From DASPJQ01 sp035299065 (GTDB taxonomy: Bacteria > Bacteroidota > Bacteroidia > Flavobacteriales_D > UBA2798), in the NCBI GenBank assembly GCA_035299065.1, contig DATGXI010000011.1, positions 22,427 to 86,426 of the forward strand: 64,000 nucleotides of DNA, read 5' to 3'. The notes under the pieces were generated by a model. The model did no database searches. It was not told the DNA's origin and saw nothing but the letters and a program-made list of their open reading frames with translations. This document shows positions 21,001 to 27,772 of this stretch, piece after piece (position 1 is the first letter of the stretch; every line of letters begins with the position of its first letter). The position numbers and the translations under genes were made by a program.

Positions 21001-21409
21001 CATCTGTTGTGGCAACACCCCAAGGGTTATACGTACCACCAATACCAGCTGCCGGGTTAAAAAGAACACTTCCGTTTGAAGAAACTGCGCACGTTGTGTA
21101 AGCGGTTCCGAAATAGCAAAATGTGAAAGGAAGGTTGATCAAGGGACTCCATACATCATCAGTACCAGCTGAGACCATGGTTCCTCCGGCCGAACCCGGG
21201 GTAATTACCGGGGCATAAGGTATTGACGATACCGTATAGGTTGTTGTGGCTCCCACGTGGAAAGGCACAGCCGTAAGGGTTGTACAAGGCGTTGTACAAG
21301 GCAGGGTAAAGTCAGCCGGAGCGGTAATGCTTGGGCAGCCTGGGGCCTGCGAAAGAGCTGATTTGAAAGCAAATAAGCTCAGTATAAGGCATAGTATTCT
21401 GGTACGCAT
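15092..21409 (-). CDS. Giant SprB-like surface adhesin (2105 aa) with type B T9SS sorting domain
   Basis: Order of parts: signal peptide (1-21, ending KSALSQ); an N-terminal beta-sandwich region (about 50-280) that resembles the nidogen-like domains of gliding proteins (VSSNGSVLFNP, then an aromatic/cysteine-rich stretch); and about 17 SprB-type repeats (about 330-1640) of roughly 75-80 aa. Each repeat has a C-x-G-x-x-x-G entry and a GTYxVxVxDANGC end. PKD-like domains follow (WDFGDGNSG near 1890, YTWDFGGYD near 1980), and a type B sorting domain ends it (NAFTPDGDGTND, FNRWGEIIY, GWDGTFK, KEDVYVWK, GHVTLLR). In Flavobacterium johnsoniae SprB is the mobile adhesin of gliding and needs SprF for export. 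Here the PorP/SprF gene lies 65 nt upstream on the same strand, so it is the last gene of that operon. SprB homology is by repeat type only; F. johnsoniae SprB is far longer. Confidence 0.88.
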   Translation of the reverse strand: MRTRILCLILSLFAFKSALSQAPGCPSITAPADFTLPCTTPCTTLTAVPFHVGATTTYTVSSIPYAPVITPGSAGGTMVSAGTDDVWSPLINLPFTFCYFGTAYTTCAVSSNGSVLFNPAAGIGGTYNPWGVATTDVCPSAALWGTGNRGHAFGAYHDMYPPVAGQIRWHLIGAAPCRMFVVDFYNCSHYSCTGMRSFFQMVFYETTNVIETHIQRKDACTTWNGGRCVVGVQNTGGTAGVGAPGRNASSGAWSVTTASPEAWRFTPNGAPVYTVNWYNGATLLGTGNSITVCPTATTTYTASAVYTRCDGVVITVSDPVTITMSTLPPPVVTPVAETCAGYNNGSVTINNAPGPGPFTVTIAGPTTGSVVEPNTVAGVANFTGLPDGVYTYTVTSAAGCSYNGTFTINPGPPCCSVTASGTNVLCNGGTTGTLTATPTGVPVFTYSWNTVPVQTTQTATGVPAGTYTVTMTDATGCTSTATVTITQPTAITVATTNLNPTCNGGTNGSITVTASGGTGALTYSLNGGAYQVSNVFTGLAAGTYTISVKDANGCIQTFTTTLTNPPLLTASLGGVTPAICGVNNGTITITASGGTGTLTYDLNPGPVQASNVFTGLAAGTYSVVVTDANGCTASVTGITVGSSPAPTLAAGSITNVTCFGGVNGSVLLTPSGGSPAFSYTVDLAGPTPPVGPQASNSFVNLPAGNYTATVTDANGCTGTTTFTITQPTALTYTTTFTNPTCNGVCNGTITVTPSGGTPGYQFSSNNGLTFSPANPMTGLCAGTIFVVVQDANGCLANSTINLVAPAAITATVNFTNPVCPGVCDGTITVTGVGGGTPVFQYQLDPFGPTPPGALQLSNSFTGLCDGTYAVIVQDANGCQMTANTVLTDPPGFTINLIDTTESHCGFNDGSLEVAASGGAAPYTYDNVTLGTGPQASGLFGSLLAGGYNIVVTDADGCVENMFVGVNDVEMDGILDGLTPATCYGSCDGTVQTHAVNGAPPIQYELDLNGTFGISGNYTGLCAGSHIVTIVDNGFCIFTIPFIITEPDTILYTPVSTNVACNGAPTGTITFTAVTGGDGGPYQYSIDNGSTYQVSPNFTGLAAGTYDLMVMDGNGCLGWNQVIITEATPITYSASITDLNCNGDGTGIILIAASGGTPGYTYSNDGGTTFQASLAFPSLNAGSYTIVIQDAAGCQVTGIETVNEPAALTDAYTISATLCFGSCDGSILVTAGGGTPAYQYSSDNGVTYQVSNSLDNLCAGTYQVIIKDANGCTIGSTQSVSEPTLIVYNTTLTPSTCGNANGGITFTGVGGGTPTYDYSVDNGITLQASPVFTGLLAGVYDILVQDANGCQIPQTVTVVNQASPVITSAFVTDVTCNAACDGTLSSTATGGTGALSFDIGGAVQPTGSFAAICAGAYTLTVTDVNGCSDTQPFNVTEPAVLSFTSAGVNLTCFNDNSGEITFTPAGGTTPYLFSYDAGATFTTLSTQVNLAAGNYNLVLQDANGCTVTGPQILTEPAQLTITSQPQTNISCFGACDGTATLNIAGGTVAALYNYTWAGGVAGPTQNNATNLCAGTYPVIVTDDNGCTINASFTLTEPPQVVITGFSVTDVTCNGACNGTISMIAPAATQYSVDGGVTFQASPNFTGLCPGVYSVIAQDVNGCQTTTSATIVEPLPLIQNPIADITICYGGYGQLDASATGGTPPYTFTWNTGDIAQYYFVTSTVPVTFTCVVTDQNGCTSNPESADVSIIPPFDASVVSATDTVCPGGQGVFEASGVDGVPGYNYWWYDSNWNPIDSLSNDSIWTTPAVTTNGTTFNLLAFDQCPLNDTIVLTVYFYPLPQPTFVPVPAAGCSPLDVTFVNTTPTSMTSGGTCTWDFGDGNSGAGCITVTNTYYNTTTASVFYDVTLTTTSDMGCTNDSTFTSVIEVYPDPIPDFTWNPSQPNILEPDIDLVNLTFNGATYTWDFGGYDSSTQVNPHYAFDDLEAGDYTICLEAVSPNGCIAEICKPIHLYDVMLIYVPNAFTPDGDGTNDVLLPSVKGVLEDGYEFNVFNRWGEIIYHTNDKFSGWDGTFKNIQSKEDVYVWKIKAASNINGDVKEYIGHVTLLR

Positions 21410-21474
21410 ACAATATCGTTTGAATATTAGACGGTTAAATGCATTTAAGTTGCCTTAAGGTTAGACTAAAAAAC

Positions 21475-23001
21475 TCATCGGACATAATTGAGGATCCATG
21501 CCTTGGTCAAACCGTTTTGGTGGGCCTTGTCTCTGGTCTCAAATATGGGTTGTTTTTGATTTGAGTACTTGAATATAATATACTTATATCCATTACGCTT
21601 GTTGTAGATGATGCGCGCATCCGGAAAATCACCCTTATATTTTTTTAATTGTGCCTGTGCAAGATCGTCTTTACTGAATGCACCAAACACTACGTATAGT
21701 CCTTGCGGTGAATCACTTTGATCAAGCTCTATAAAATAATCATTGTCAGATTTTTTTATTTGCGTATCGTCAAATTTAACCGGAGGATCGTTTTTTACAG
21801 GAGGATCGTTTTTTACTGGGGGATCATTCTTAACTGGCGGATCATTTTTTACAACCAGATCGGCTTTTTTCTTAAGCAGTTCATTCAATTTGGCTATTGA
21901 ATCATTATCTTTCTGAATGGTTTCGTTCTTTTGAGTTTCCATTGCAGTATACTTATTTTCTGCAGCAACCCGTTCACGTTCTTTTTGTTTACTCACGGTA
22001 TCAATTTCCACTCGTTTTGCAACCACTTCCTGGTTGAGTCGTTCAATTTCCTTTTGTGCTTCTTCGAGTTCCTTGTCGTTGTTTTTTCCCTCCATTTTCA
22101 CAGGGAAACGATAACCCAAAAGAATTTCCTGGTTGATACCCGCATACGTTTTACCATTGTTTAAAATCACGTCATAGGCATAACCTATACAAATACTTTT
22201 TTTAATACAAACACCTAAAGATGCTGACACGGCATATCCTGATTTATATGTTGCATTCAACCAAATAAACTCACGGAAATCAAGCACAAATCCACCATCA
22301 TAATAAATTGGTGCACCAGGAACATATTTAACCAATGCAAAGGGCGATAATTTTAATCCTGCCTTTGCAAATTCAAAATCATAGCGAAGGTTTCCAATAA
22401 AATGCCTCTCGAAAGTAAAGCTACCTCCTTCAGAAGTACCATCATTTATCAACGCTTTGAATTCAGAACTAAGTCCCAACAATTGAGGAACACTAAACCC
22501 AAATTGGAATTTTTTTATTTGAAGTAAAATACCTGCGGTTGCATTTCCTACGATTTTGCGACCAGGATTAAAATTATTCAGTTGTTTATCGTTCGGGTCC
22601 TTTACTATTGCCTGGTTAAAATTTATGCGATGATCTTCGGCTCCGCCAGCAATTCCAAACCGTAAAAATGACGTCTCTGAAAAGTTCACTTTGTAGGATG
22701 CACTAACCATTCCACCGGTAGCCGATGAAGCGCCAATAACATCACTGTAAAGGGAAAGGCCGAGCCCCAGTTTGTTTTGAAACATACTTCCATCAACTGT
22801 TAATGCGTTTACAATATTTCCGCCTTCAAAACCAAGATTACGCTGGTTGCGCATAAAATAAGTGTTGGTGTTTTGCGAATATCCTGCCATGGCAGGATTC
22901 AAAACCATTCCATTTATAAAATAGTGATGATAAGCAGGTATTTGTTGTGCACTAACTACCTGGAACGAGATGCAAAAAAGAATAAGTAAACGTGTCTTCA
23001 A
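21475..23001 (-). CDS. PorP/SprF family outer-membrane protein with coiled coil and SPOR-like C-terminus
   Basis: A 508-aa protein. A signal peptide (1-18) is followed by a PorP/SprF beta-barrel domain (about 19-305) with the family's start, QQIPAYHHYFINGMVLNPA, and the RNQR segment. PorP/SprF proteins partner type B sorting domains during T9SS export. An unusual tail follows: a charged predicted coiled coil (about 305-375), four copies of the hexapeptide KNDPPV (about 384-408), and a ~75-residue C-terminal region (GLYVVFGAFSKDDLAQAQL through AWILNYVR) that has the pattern of a SPOR peptidoglycan-binding domain. The tail may tie the barrel to the cell wall; that is inference. It is third in a four-gene operon: 10 nt after the 567-aa protein and 65 nt before the 2105-aa adhesin. 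Confidence 0.87.
   Translation of the reverse strand: MKTRLLILFCISFQVVSAQQIPAYHHYFINGMVLNPAMAGYSQNTNTYFMRNQRNLGFEGGNIVNALTVDGSMFQNKLGLGLSLYSDVIGASSATGGMVSASYKVNFSETSFLRFGIAGGAEDHRINFNQAIVKDPNDKQLNNFNPGRKIVGNATAGILLQIKKFQFGFSVPQLLGLSSEFKALINDGTSEGGSFTFERHFIGNLRYDFEFAKAGLKLSPFALVKYVPGAPIYYDGGFVLDFREFIWLNATYKSGYAVSASLGVCIKKSICIGYAYDVILNNGKTYAGINQEILLGYRFPVKMEGKNNDKELEEAQKEIERLNQEVVAKRVEIDTVSKQKERERVAAENKYTAMETQKNETIQKDNDSIAKLNELLKKKADLVVKNDPPVKNDPPVKNDPPVKNDPPVKFDDTQIKKSDNDYFIELDQSDSPQGLYVVFGAFSKDDLAQAQLKKYKGDFPDARIIYNKRNGYKYIIFKYSNQKQPIFETRDKAHQNGLTKAWILNYVR
21778..21852. repeat. 18-bp in-frame tandem repeat coding for KNDPPV
   Basis: About four copies of an 18-bp unit (on the plus strand approximately ACnGGnGGATCrTTTTTT) encode KNDPPV hexapeptides in the linker of the PorP/SprF protein. 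Slippage would lengthen or shorten the linker without changing frame. Confidence 0.85.
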
Positions 23002-23011
23002 AATATAAACT

Positions 23012-24715
23012 TTATTTAGAGCTGGTAATGGTTAATACGCCTTTAAATATTTTATCTAATGCATTAATTCTAACCAAATAATAATAAGATCCATCCGGCA
23101 AACCATCTCCGCCCCACGTATTATTATATGCTGTTTGTTCAAACAAAATCTGCCCGTGATTATTCATAATCATAACTTGATTGTCAGGATACATATCAAT
23201 ATCAATAATGTTCCAAACGTCATTATCACTATCGTTATTTGGTGTAATGAAATTGCACACTTGCAGGTTGGGAATTTTGGGAGGTATAATCACCGGTGTT
23301 GTATCCAATACAGTGACAGTCACCACATCGTTATCTGAACATCCCATTGCATCAGTTACTGTAACAGTGTAGCTAAACACTCCAACCATTGTGGCTGTAT
23401 CAATGCACGGGCTTGCTATATTTGTAAAGTCAAGCATAACAGCAGGGGTCCAACTATACGAAACACCACCTGATGCGTTTAAACATGTGCCTTGTCCCAA
23501 ATCAATCGTTACATCGGTTCCTGCATTGGCTACAGGCAAAGGTAAAACAGTTACTGTTGCACCTAACGATGTATCGGCAGGACAAATTCCGTTTTGCAGT
23601 ACAACCGCGTAGGAAGTAGTTTCCGTTAAACCGCCATAAGCATAAATATTATCGGTATCAATGATAGTTGAAGTGCCCGACCCCGTTGTAGCTATCCAGT
23701 ACTGAATAGATCCTGAAAAACCAGTAAGTGTAAGTATTCCGGATGAGCCATAGCACACGCTTGTATCGGTTGATACCATGCCGGCAGTTGGAGGAGCGTC
23801 AACCGTTATTGTTACAACGCCTGCCGTATCGGGAGGGCAAACACCGTTTTGCACAATGGCATGATAAAAAGTAGTTGTACTTAGATTACTATAACCAATG
23901 GTTGAGCTGGTTACACCTCCCATTGAAACCCAGTTTGTACCATCAACTGATGATTCCCAGTCAATGATTGAACCATTGTTGCCCGTTAGGTTTATGATGC
24001 CGCTATTACTGGTTGCGCACACGGTTGCGTTACCCACCGTAAAACCTGCAAATGTGGTATCATCAACTGTAATTACTGCCCATGGAGACCACCCATCAGG
24101 ACAAAAACCGCCATCAAGGTGAACGCGGTAAGCCGTTGTTTGGGTCAATCCACTGTAATTATAACTATTTGTTGTATCACTTATATTCGTCCAGATTCCT
24201 CCTCCATCAGTTGAGTACTGCCAGTAATCAGGATATCCTGTATATCCGGCTAGTGTTAATACACCTGAATTGCCACTTATACAAACTGTATCAGAACTTA
24301 GTAACGCACCCCCTACTACCGTAGTATCGTTTACAATTGTCATTGTAAACGTATTATTTGCCGGATTAATATCGCCAGGTAAACTTACCGTAACTGCAAC
24401 CGTATATGTTCCCGCGTTGCAAAAACTGGCAGAATCGGTAAAGGTGAATATATAACTGGCAGAAGGAGAGAATACGCCTGAAACCAAAACTGTTTCAGTT
24501 GCCATTGTTGTTCCGTTAACGCTGTATGAAACCGTATAAGAAGTACTTACAAGTGGTGTTGGACTATTAAAAATGATTGCCGTAATGGGTGTTGAACAGG
24601 AAAGGTTACAACCTGAATCAATAGAAGTAATTGTTGAAACACCTATGTCTTGCCCAACAATTTTCCCATGGTATATACCAACAAGAACAAAAAATATTTT
24701 TAACGCTTTTTTCAA
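23012..24715 (-). CDS. Secreted type B T9SS protein, paralogue of its upstream neighbour (567 aa)
   Basis: A signal peptide (1-21) is followed by a CARDB-like region (about 22-130) that contains SGCNLSCSTPITAIIFN and GDINPANNTFTMTI. Three to four Ig-like modules of ~85 aa follow (about 135-390), with the recurring pattern S/ADTVCxSGNSGxLTLxGxxG...YWxYSTDGG. An HYR/PKD-like module comes next (about 395-470), and a C-terminal gliding-type sorting domain (CNFITPNNDSDNDVWNI, NHGQILFEQ, GLPDGSYYYLVRIN). The protein ends KGVLTITSSK, unlike the GHVTLLR ending of the large adhesins. It has the same layout as the 576-aa gene 16 nt upstream, so the pair is a tandem duplication. Function beyond surface localisation is unknown. 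It is second in the operon leading to PorP/SprF and the 2105-aa adhesin. Confidence 0.83.
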   Translation of the reverse strand: MKKALKIFFVLVGIYHGKIVGQDIGVSTITSIDSGCNLSCSTPITAIIFNSPTPLVSTSYTVSYSVNGTTMATETVLVSGVFSPSASYIFTFTDSASFCNAGTYTVAVTVSLPGDINPANNTFTMTIVNDTTVVGGALLSSDTVCISGNSGVLTLAGYTGYPDYWQYSTDGGGIWTNISDTTNSYNYSGLTQTTAYRVHLDGGFCPDGWSPWAVITVDDTTFAGFTVGNATVCATSNSGIINLTGNNGSIIDWESSVDGTNWVSMGGVTSSTIGYSNLSTTTFYHAIVQNGVCPPDTAGVVTITVDAPPTAGMVSTDTSVCYGSSGILTLTGFSGSIQYWIATTGSGTSTIIDTDNIYAYGGLTETTSYAVVLQNGICPADTSLGATVTVLPLPVANAGTDVTIDLGQGTCLNASGGVSYSWTPAVMLDFTNIASPCIDTATMVGVFSYTVTVTDAMGCSDNDVVTVTVLDTTPVIIPPKIPNLQVCNFITPNNDSDNDVWNIIDIDMYPDNQVMIMNNHGQILFEQTAYNNTWGGDGLPDGSYYYLVRINALDKIFKGVLTITSSK

Positions 24716-24731
24716 GGTGCAAATGCTTTCA

Positions 24732-26462
24732 CTACTTACTGCTTGTGACCGTTAATACCCCTTTAAAAGTTTTTGGTATTGAATTAATTTTGACAACGTA
24801 ATAATAGCTTCCATCGCCAATACCGTCACCATTCCATGTATTGTTATACCCAGTTTGCTCAAACAATATCTGGCCATGATTGTTCATGATCATAACTTCA
24901 TTGTCAGGAAACATATCAATGTCATTAATATTCCAAACATCATTATCGCCATCGCTGTTTGGTGTCATAAAATTGCAAACGTAGAGATTGGGAATTTTTG
25001 CTGGCGGGGCTGGCGGTGTAGTGGCAGTGTCAAGAACAGTAATGATTAACTGATCCGTGTCCGTGCATCCATTAACGTCTGTTACAGTTAACGTATAAAC
25101 AAACGTGCCTAATGAGTCGGCTCCTATTATACACGGATTTTGAACACCGGCATTATTCAACATAACAGCTGGTGACCATGAATAAAAAAGTCCACCTGAG
25201 GCAGTAAAGCAAATTGTGTCACCCAGGTAAATCATGGAGTCAAGTCCTGCATTTGCAACGGGTGGTGTAGCCATGGTTACTGTTGCACCTACAGAGGTAT
25301 CAGCCGGGCAAACGCCATTTTGCAAAATCACATAGTAAGTTGTGGTTTGTGTTAAACCTGAATAATTTTCGAGGGGTGTAGAATTGGAAATTGGTGTGAA
25401 CGTTGCGCCTCCATCAGTTGTAAAAATCCAGTATTGAATTGTTCCACTGTATCCCAATAAAGCCAGGCTTCCACTATTAGTTCCCGGACAAACAGTAATA
25501 TCAGCCGAAACTGTTCCGGGAACAGGCGGTGCCGTTACTGTTATTGTTGTGGGTGTTGAATAGTCAACTGGACAAACGCCATTTTGTACAACAGCCTGAT
25601 ATATGGTTGTTGCACTAAGGTTGTTATAGATAATAAAATTGGTATCTACCCCGGCTGATGTAAACGTAGCTCCACCATCCGTTGAATATTCCCAATCGAG
25701 AATTGTACCGTTGTTACCTGTTAGATCAATTTGGCCAGTATTACCAGTGGCACATACTGTGGCTGCACCAACTGTAAACCCGGCATCAGTTGTGTCATCT
25801 ACTGTAATTACTCCCCATGGTGACCAATCATCAGGACAGTAGCCACCATCAATGTGTACATGGTACGCAGTGGTTTGTGTGAGTGATGAATAGTTATAAA
25901 TATTTGTGGTATCAGCAATATTTATCCATGTTGTTCCACCATCAGTTGAATACTCCCAAAAATCAATGTAACCGTTGTTACCTGCCAATGTAAGCGATCC
26001 CGCGTTTCCGCTTGCACAAACTGTATCTGACCCCAGTAAAGTACCTGGTACAACAGTGGTGTCATTGGTAATTGTAACAGTTAATGGATCATTTGCTGGA
26101 TTTAAGTCACCCACCATATTGACTTCAGTGGCAAACGTATACGTTCCTGCTGGACAAATAGTAGCGTTTGTAAAAAAGGTATAAATATATACTCCACCAG
26201 CCGGCAATGTTAAGCCTGGAATTGTTTCGGTAATTGTAGTTGAACCTGAAGGACCGGTAACCGTATATGCAACATCTACATTTGTTACAAATATTCCAAA
26301 TGGGCCATAGTTGTAAATGGTAATGGTAACCGGGTTGGAACATGGTAAATTACAACCCGAAGCCACTGAAGGTATGGTTGTAATGGATAAGTCCTGCGTT
26401 TTTGAAGTGAACGTAAGTGTGATGAAAGACGCTAGGGCAAATAGTATTTTTCGGGTCATCAT
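24732..26462 (-). CDS. Secreted type B T9SS protein, first gene of the adhesin operon (576 aa)
   Basis: The start is MMTRKILFALASFITLTF; the second Met would serve equally. A signal peptide (to about residue 22) is followed by a CARDB-like domain (SGCNLPCSNPVTITIYNYG and GDLNPANDPLTVTI, about 25-135), then four Ig-like ~85-aa modules (TVCASGNAGSLTLAGNNG...WEYSTDGGTTW). A PKD/HYR-like module is next (about 400-480), then a gliding-type sorting domain with CNFMTPNSDGDNDVWNI and the end KGVLTVTSSK. It is a paralogue of the downstream gene. It opens the four-gene operon; its promoter should lie in the 247-nt divergent region shared with the small secreted protein gene at 26710, but I found no clean consensus on this strand. 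Confidence 0.83.
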   Translation of the reverse strand: MMTRKILFALASFITLTFTSKTQDLSITTIPSVASGCNLPCSNPVTITIYNYGPFGIFVTNVDVAYTVTGPSGSTTITETIPGLTLPAGGVYIYTFFTNATICPAGTYTFATEVNMVGDLNPANDPLTVTITNDTTVVPGTLLGSDTVCASGNAGSLTLAGNNGYIDFWEYSTDGGTTWINIADTTNIYNYSSLTQTTAYHVHIDGGYCPDDWSPWGVITVDDTTDAGFTVGAATVCATGNTGQIDLTGNNGTILDWEYSTDGGATFTSAGVDTNFIIYNNLSATTIYQAVVQNGVCPVDYSTPTTITVTAPPVPGTVSADITVCPGTNSGSLALLGYSGTIQYWIFTTDGGATFTPISNSTPLENYSGLTQTTTYYVILQNGVCPADTSVGATVTMATPPVANAGLDSMIYLGDTICFTASGGLFYSWSPAVMLNNAGVQNPCIIGADSLGTFVYTLTVTDVNGCTDTDQLIITVLDTATTPPAPPAKIPNLYVCNFMTPNSDGDNDVWNINDIDMFPDNEVMIMNNHGQILFEQTGYNNTWNGDGIGDGSYYYVVKINSIPKTFKGVLTVTSSK

Positions 26463-26625
26463 CGTGCGAGGGGTTTTTAAGTCTTATAAAGATAAGGATA
26501 ATTACGGATAATATGCGTGAATACCATTCCATACATGGCAAAATTTTTGGAACATTATTTGTTAGAATTATATGTTTTTTGTTTAATTGAAGTAACTAAT
26601 TGTTTTTCAGTCGCTGAAACGTTTT

Positions 26626-26650
26626 AATTGGTTGAATATGGCAACCAATT
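26626..26650. promoter_or_regulatory. Perfect 9-bp dyad, candidate operator
   Basis: AATTGGTTG (26626-26634), 7 nt and CAACCAATT (26642-26650). It lies directly upstream of the plus-strand promoter candidate and within the divergent region between two surface-protein transcription units. It has no T run and is not after a gene end, so it is more likely a binding site than a terminator. Confidence 0.5.
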
Positions 26651-26655
26651 TAAAG

Positions 26656-26685
26656 TTTAACGTCTGTAAATTAGCATTAGTTTTG
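26656..26685 (+). promoter_or_regulatory. Promoter candidate of the 126-aa secreted protein gene
   Basis: TAGTTTTG (26678-26685) fits TAnnTTTG exactly. TTTA (26656-26659), 18 nt upstream, is a one-base variant of the TTTG element. The ATG at 26710 is 25 nt downstream. Confidence 0.5.
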
Positions 26686-26709
26686 ATTTACCTCAACTAA
26701 TTGAATTTT

Positions 26710-27090
26710 ATGAAGAAATTATTCCTTAGCCTTGTTATTGTGTTTGCCTCATCGGCAGTAATGGCGCAAAAACCACTTGTTGCAAAAATTGAAAATTCAA
26801 AAGCTTCGTTTATACAAACCGAAACAACAAGTACAACTAAATTTGAACTTTCTGCATCTTATTCTCAAATACAGGACTTACAAAATAAAGCTTCACAAAT
26901 GCAAACTATAAAGTTTGTAGCTGTTGCAAAAACAAATAATGTATATGAATGCCAGCTAACGGCTACTGAACAAAATCATGCAGAGTATGTACACAAGATG
27001 TTTCTTACGCTTGGTATTGAAAGCATAAGTGTTGATGGTAAAGAATCTTCAATCGAAGAACTTCCTCAAGTTCTAACTAAATTGAAATGA
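26710..27090 (+). CDS. Small secreted protein of unknown function (126 aa)
   Basis: The product starts MKKLFLSLVIVFASSAVMAQ, a textbook signal peptide. The ATG at 26710 is preferred over a TTG three codons upstream. The mature ~105 residues contain two alternating helix/strand halves (a KFELSASYSQIQDLQNKAS stretch, then a FVAVAKTNNVYECQLTA strand pair and a second helix). This would suit a ferredoxin-like alpha/beta fold, but I recognise no family. There is one cysteine. It is divergent from the type B adhesin operon and upstream of another small secreted protein and the 2710-aa adhesin, which suggests a surface or adhesin-related role by position only. Confidence 0.7.
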   Translation: MKKLFLSLVIVFASSAVMAQKPLVAKIENSKASFIQTETTSTTKFELSASYSQIQDLQNKASQMQTIKFVAVAKTNNVYECQLTATEQNHAEYVHKMFLTLGIESISVDGKESSIEELPQVLTKLK

Positions 27091-27366
27091 ATTTAAATCT
27101 TGCATAATTTTTGTCAAGGAAATTTTCTGTCCTGCTTTGTTTGTTTTTTCTAAAGTGTTAGATGATTTTTAACACACTTGATTTTATTTTTTATCACTTC
27201 CTGTAAAAACCTGCACTAAGAATTTTATGTTAATAAATGTGGATCAAAAAATCCGCTAGACCTGTTTATTGCAAAAAATTAATGTTAATTTTCCAACGCT
27301 TTTATAAAATCAGTGTTAAATCTAACTAAAAGTTTAGTTAAAAGCCTAACCAAACAACCATGCTAT
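27091..27366. other. 276-nt intergenic region without a gene
   Basis: AT-rich. It contains a small hairpin, GTGGAT-caaaaa-ATCCGC (27240-27257), not followed by a T run, and the short direct/inverted echoes AACTAAAAGTTTAGTTAAAAG near 27325. I see no clean promoter and no RNA gene. Confidence 0.4.
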
Positions 27367-27744
27367 ATGAAACAATTTCTTTTACTCGTTGTCCTTACCT
27401 TTTTTATTTCACTGAGCGGAAATTCACAACGGCATTACAGTGAAATGTCAACAGAAATCCAAAAAAGAATGGACCAAAACAAATCCAAGGGACTTTATTT
27501 ATGGGAGGGTGTAAAAGTTGATTATGAAATGACCATTGAAGGTGTTAAAGACCAATCAACTGCCAATAGCTTTAAATCTTTGCTAGCTAAAGAATGCGAA
27601 CTTGTTTCATTTACCTATAACGCATCCAATAACCATGTTTCATTTACGCTTCCTGCAAAATACGACCTTGAAAAAATAAAACCCGCCATAAAAGGATCCT
27701 CTTTTGGATTCGGATTATTTTTTAAAGAAAGCTATCATCTGTAA
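27367..27744 (+). CDS. Small secreted protein upstream of the 2710-aa adhesin (125 aa)
   Basis: ATG 27367 gives MKQFLLLVVLTFFISLSGNSQ, a good signal peptide; an in-frame GTG at 27313 would place 18 extra residues before it and spoil the signal, so it is rejected. The mature part has the order strand (VKVDYEMTIEGV), helix (QSTANSFKSLLAKE), two strands and helix, similar to the HMA/ferredoxin-like pattern, but without the metal-binding CxxC. No family is recognised. It stops 28 nt before the giant adhesin gene, so the two are probably co-transcribed, and it may be an accessory factor for that adhesin. Confidence 0.7.
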   Translation: MKQFLLLVVLTFFISLSGNSQRHYSEMSTEIQKRMDQNKSKGLYLWEGVKVDYEMTIEGVKDQSTANSFKSLLAKECELVSFTYNASNNHVSFTLPAKYDLEKIKPAIKGSSFGFGLFFKESYHL

Positions 27745-27772
27745 AACCAAATCAAGTTAACGACCACACAAC

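Noticed and set aside
21778..21852. Short tandem repeats that could suggest a CRISPR array
   Set aside because: The 18-bp units are contiguous, have no spacers and stay in frame as KNDPPV within a gene. The same reasoning excludes the heptanucleotide tract at 38884 and the HYR/SprB units; no cas gene is present.
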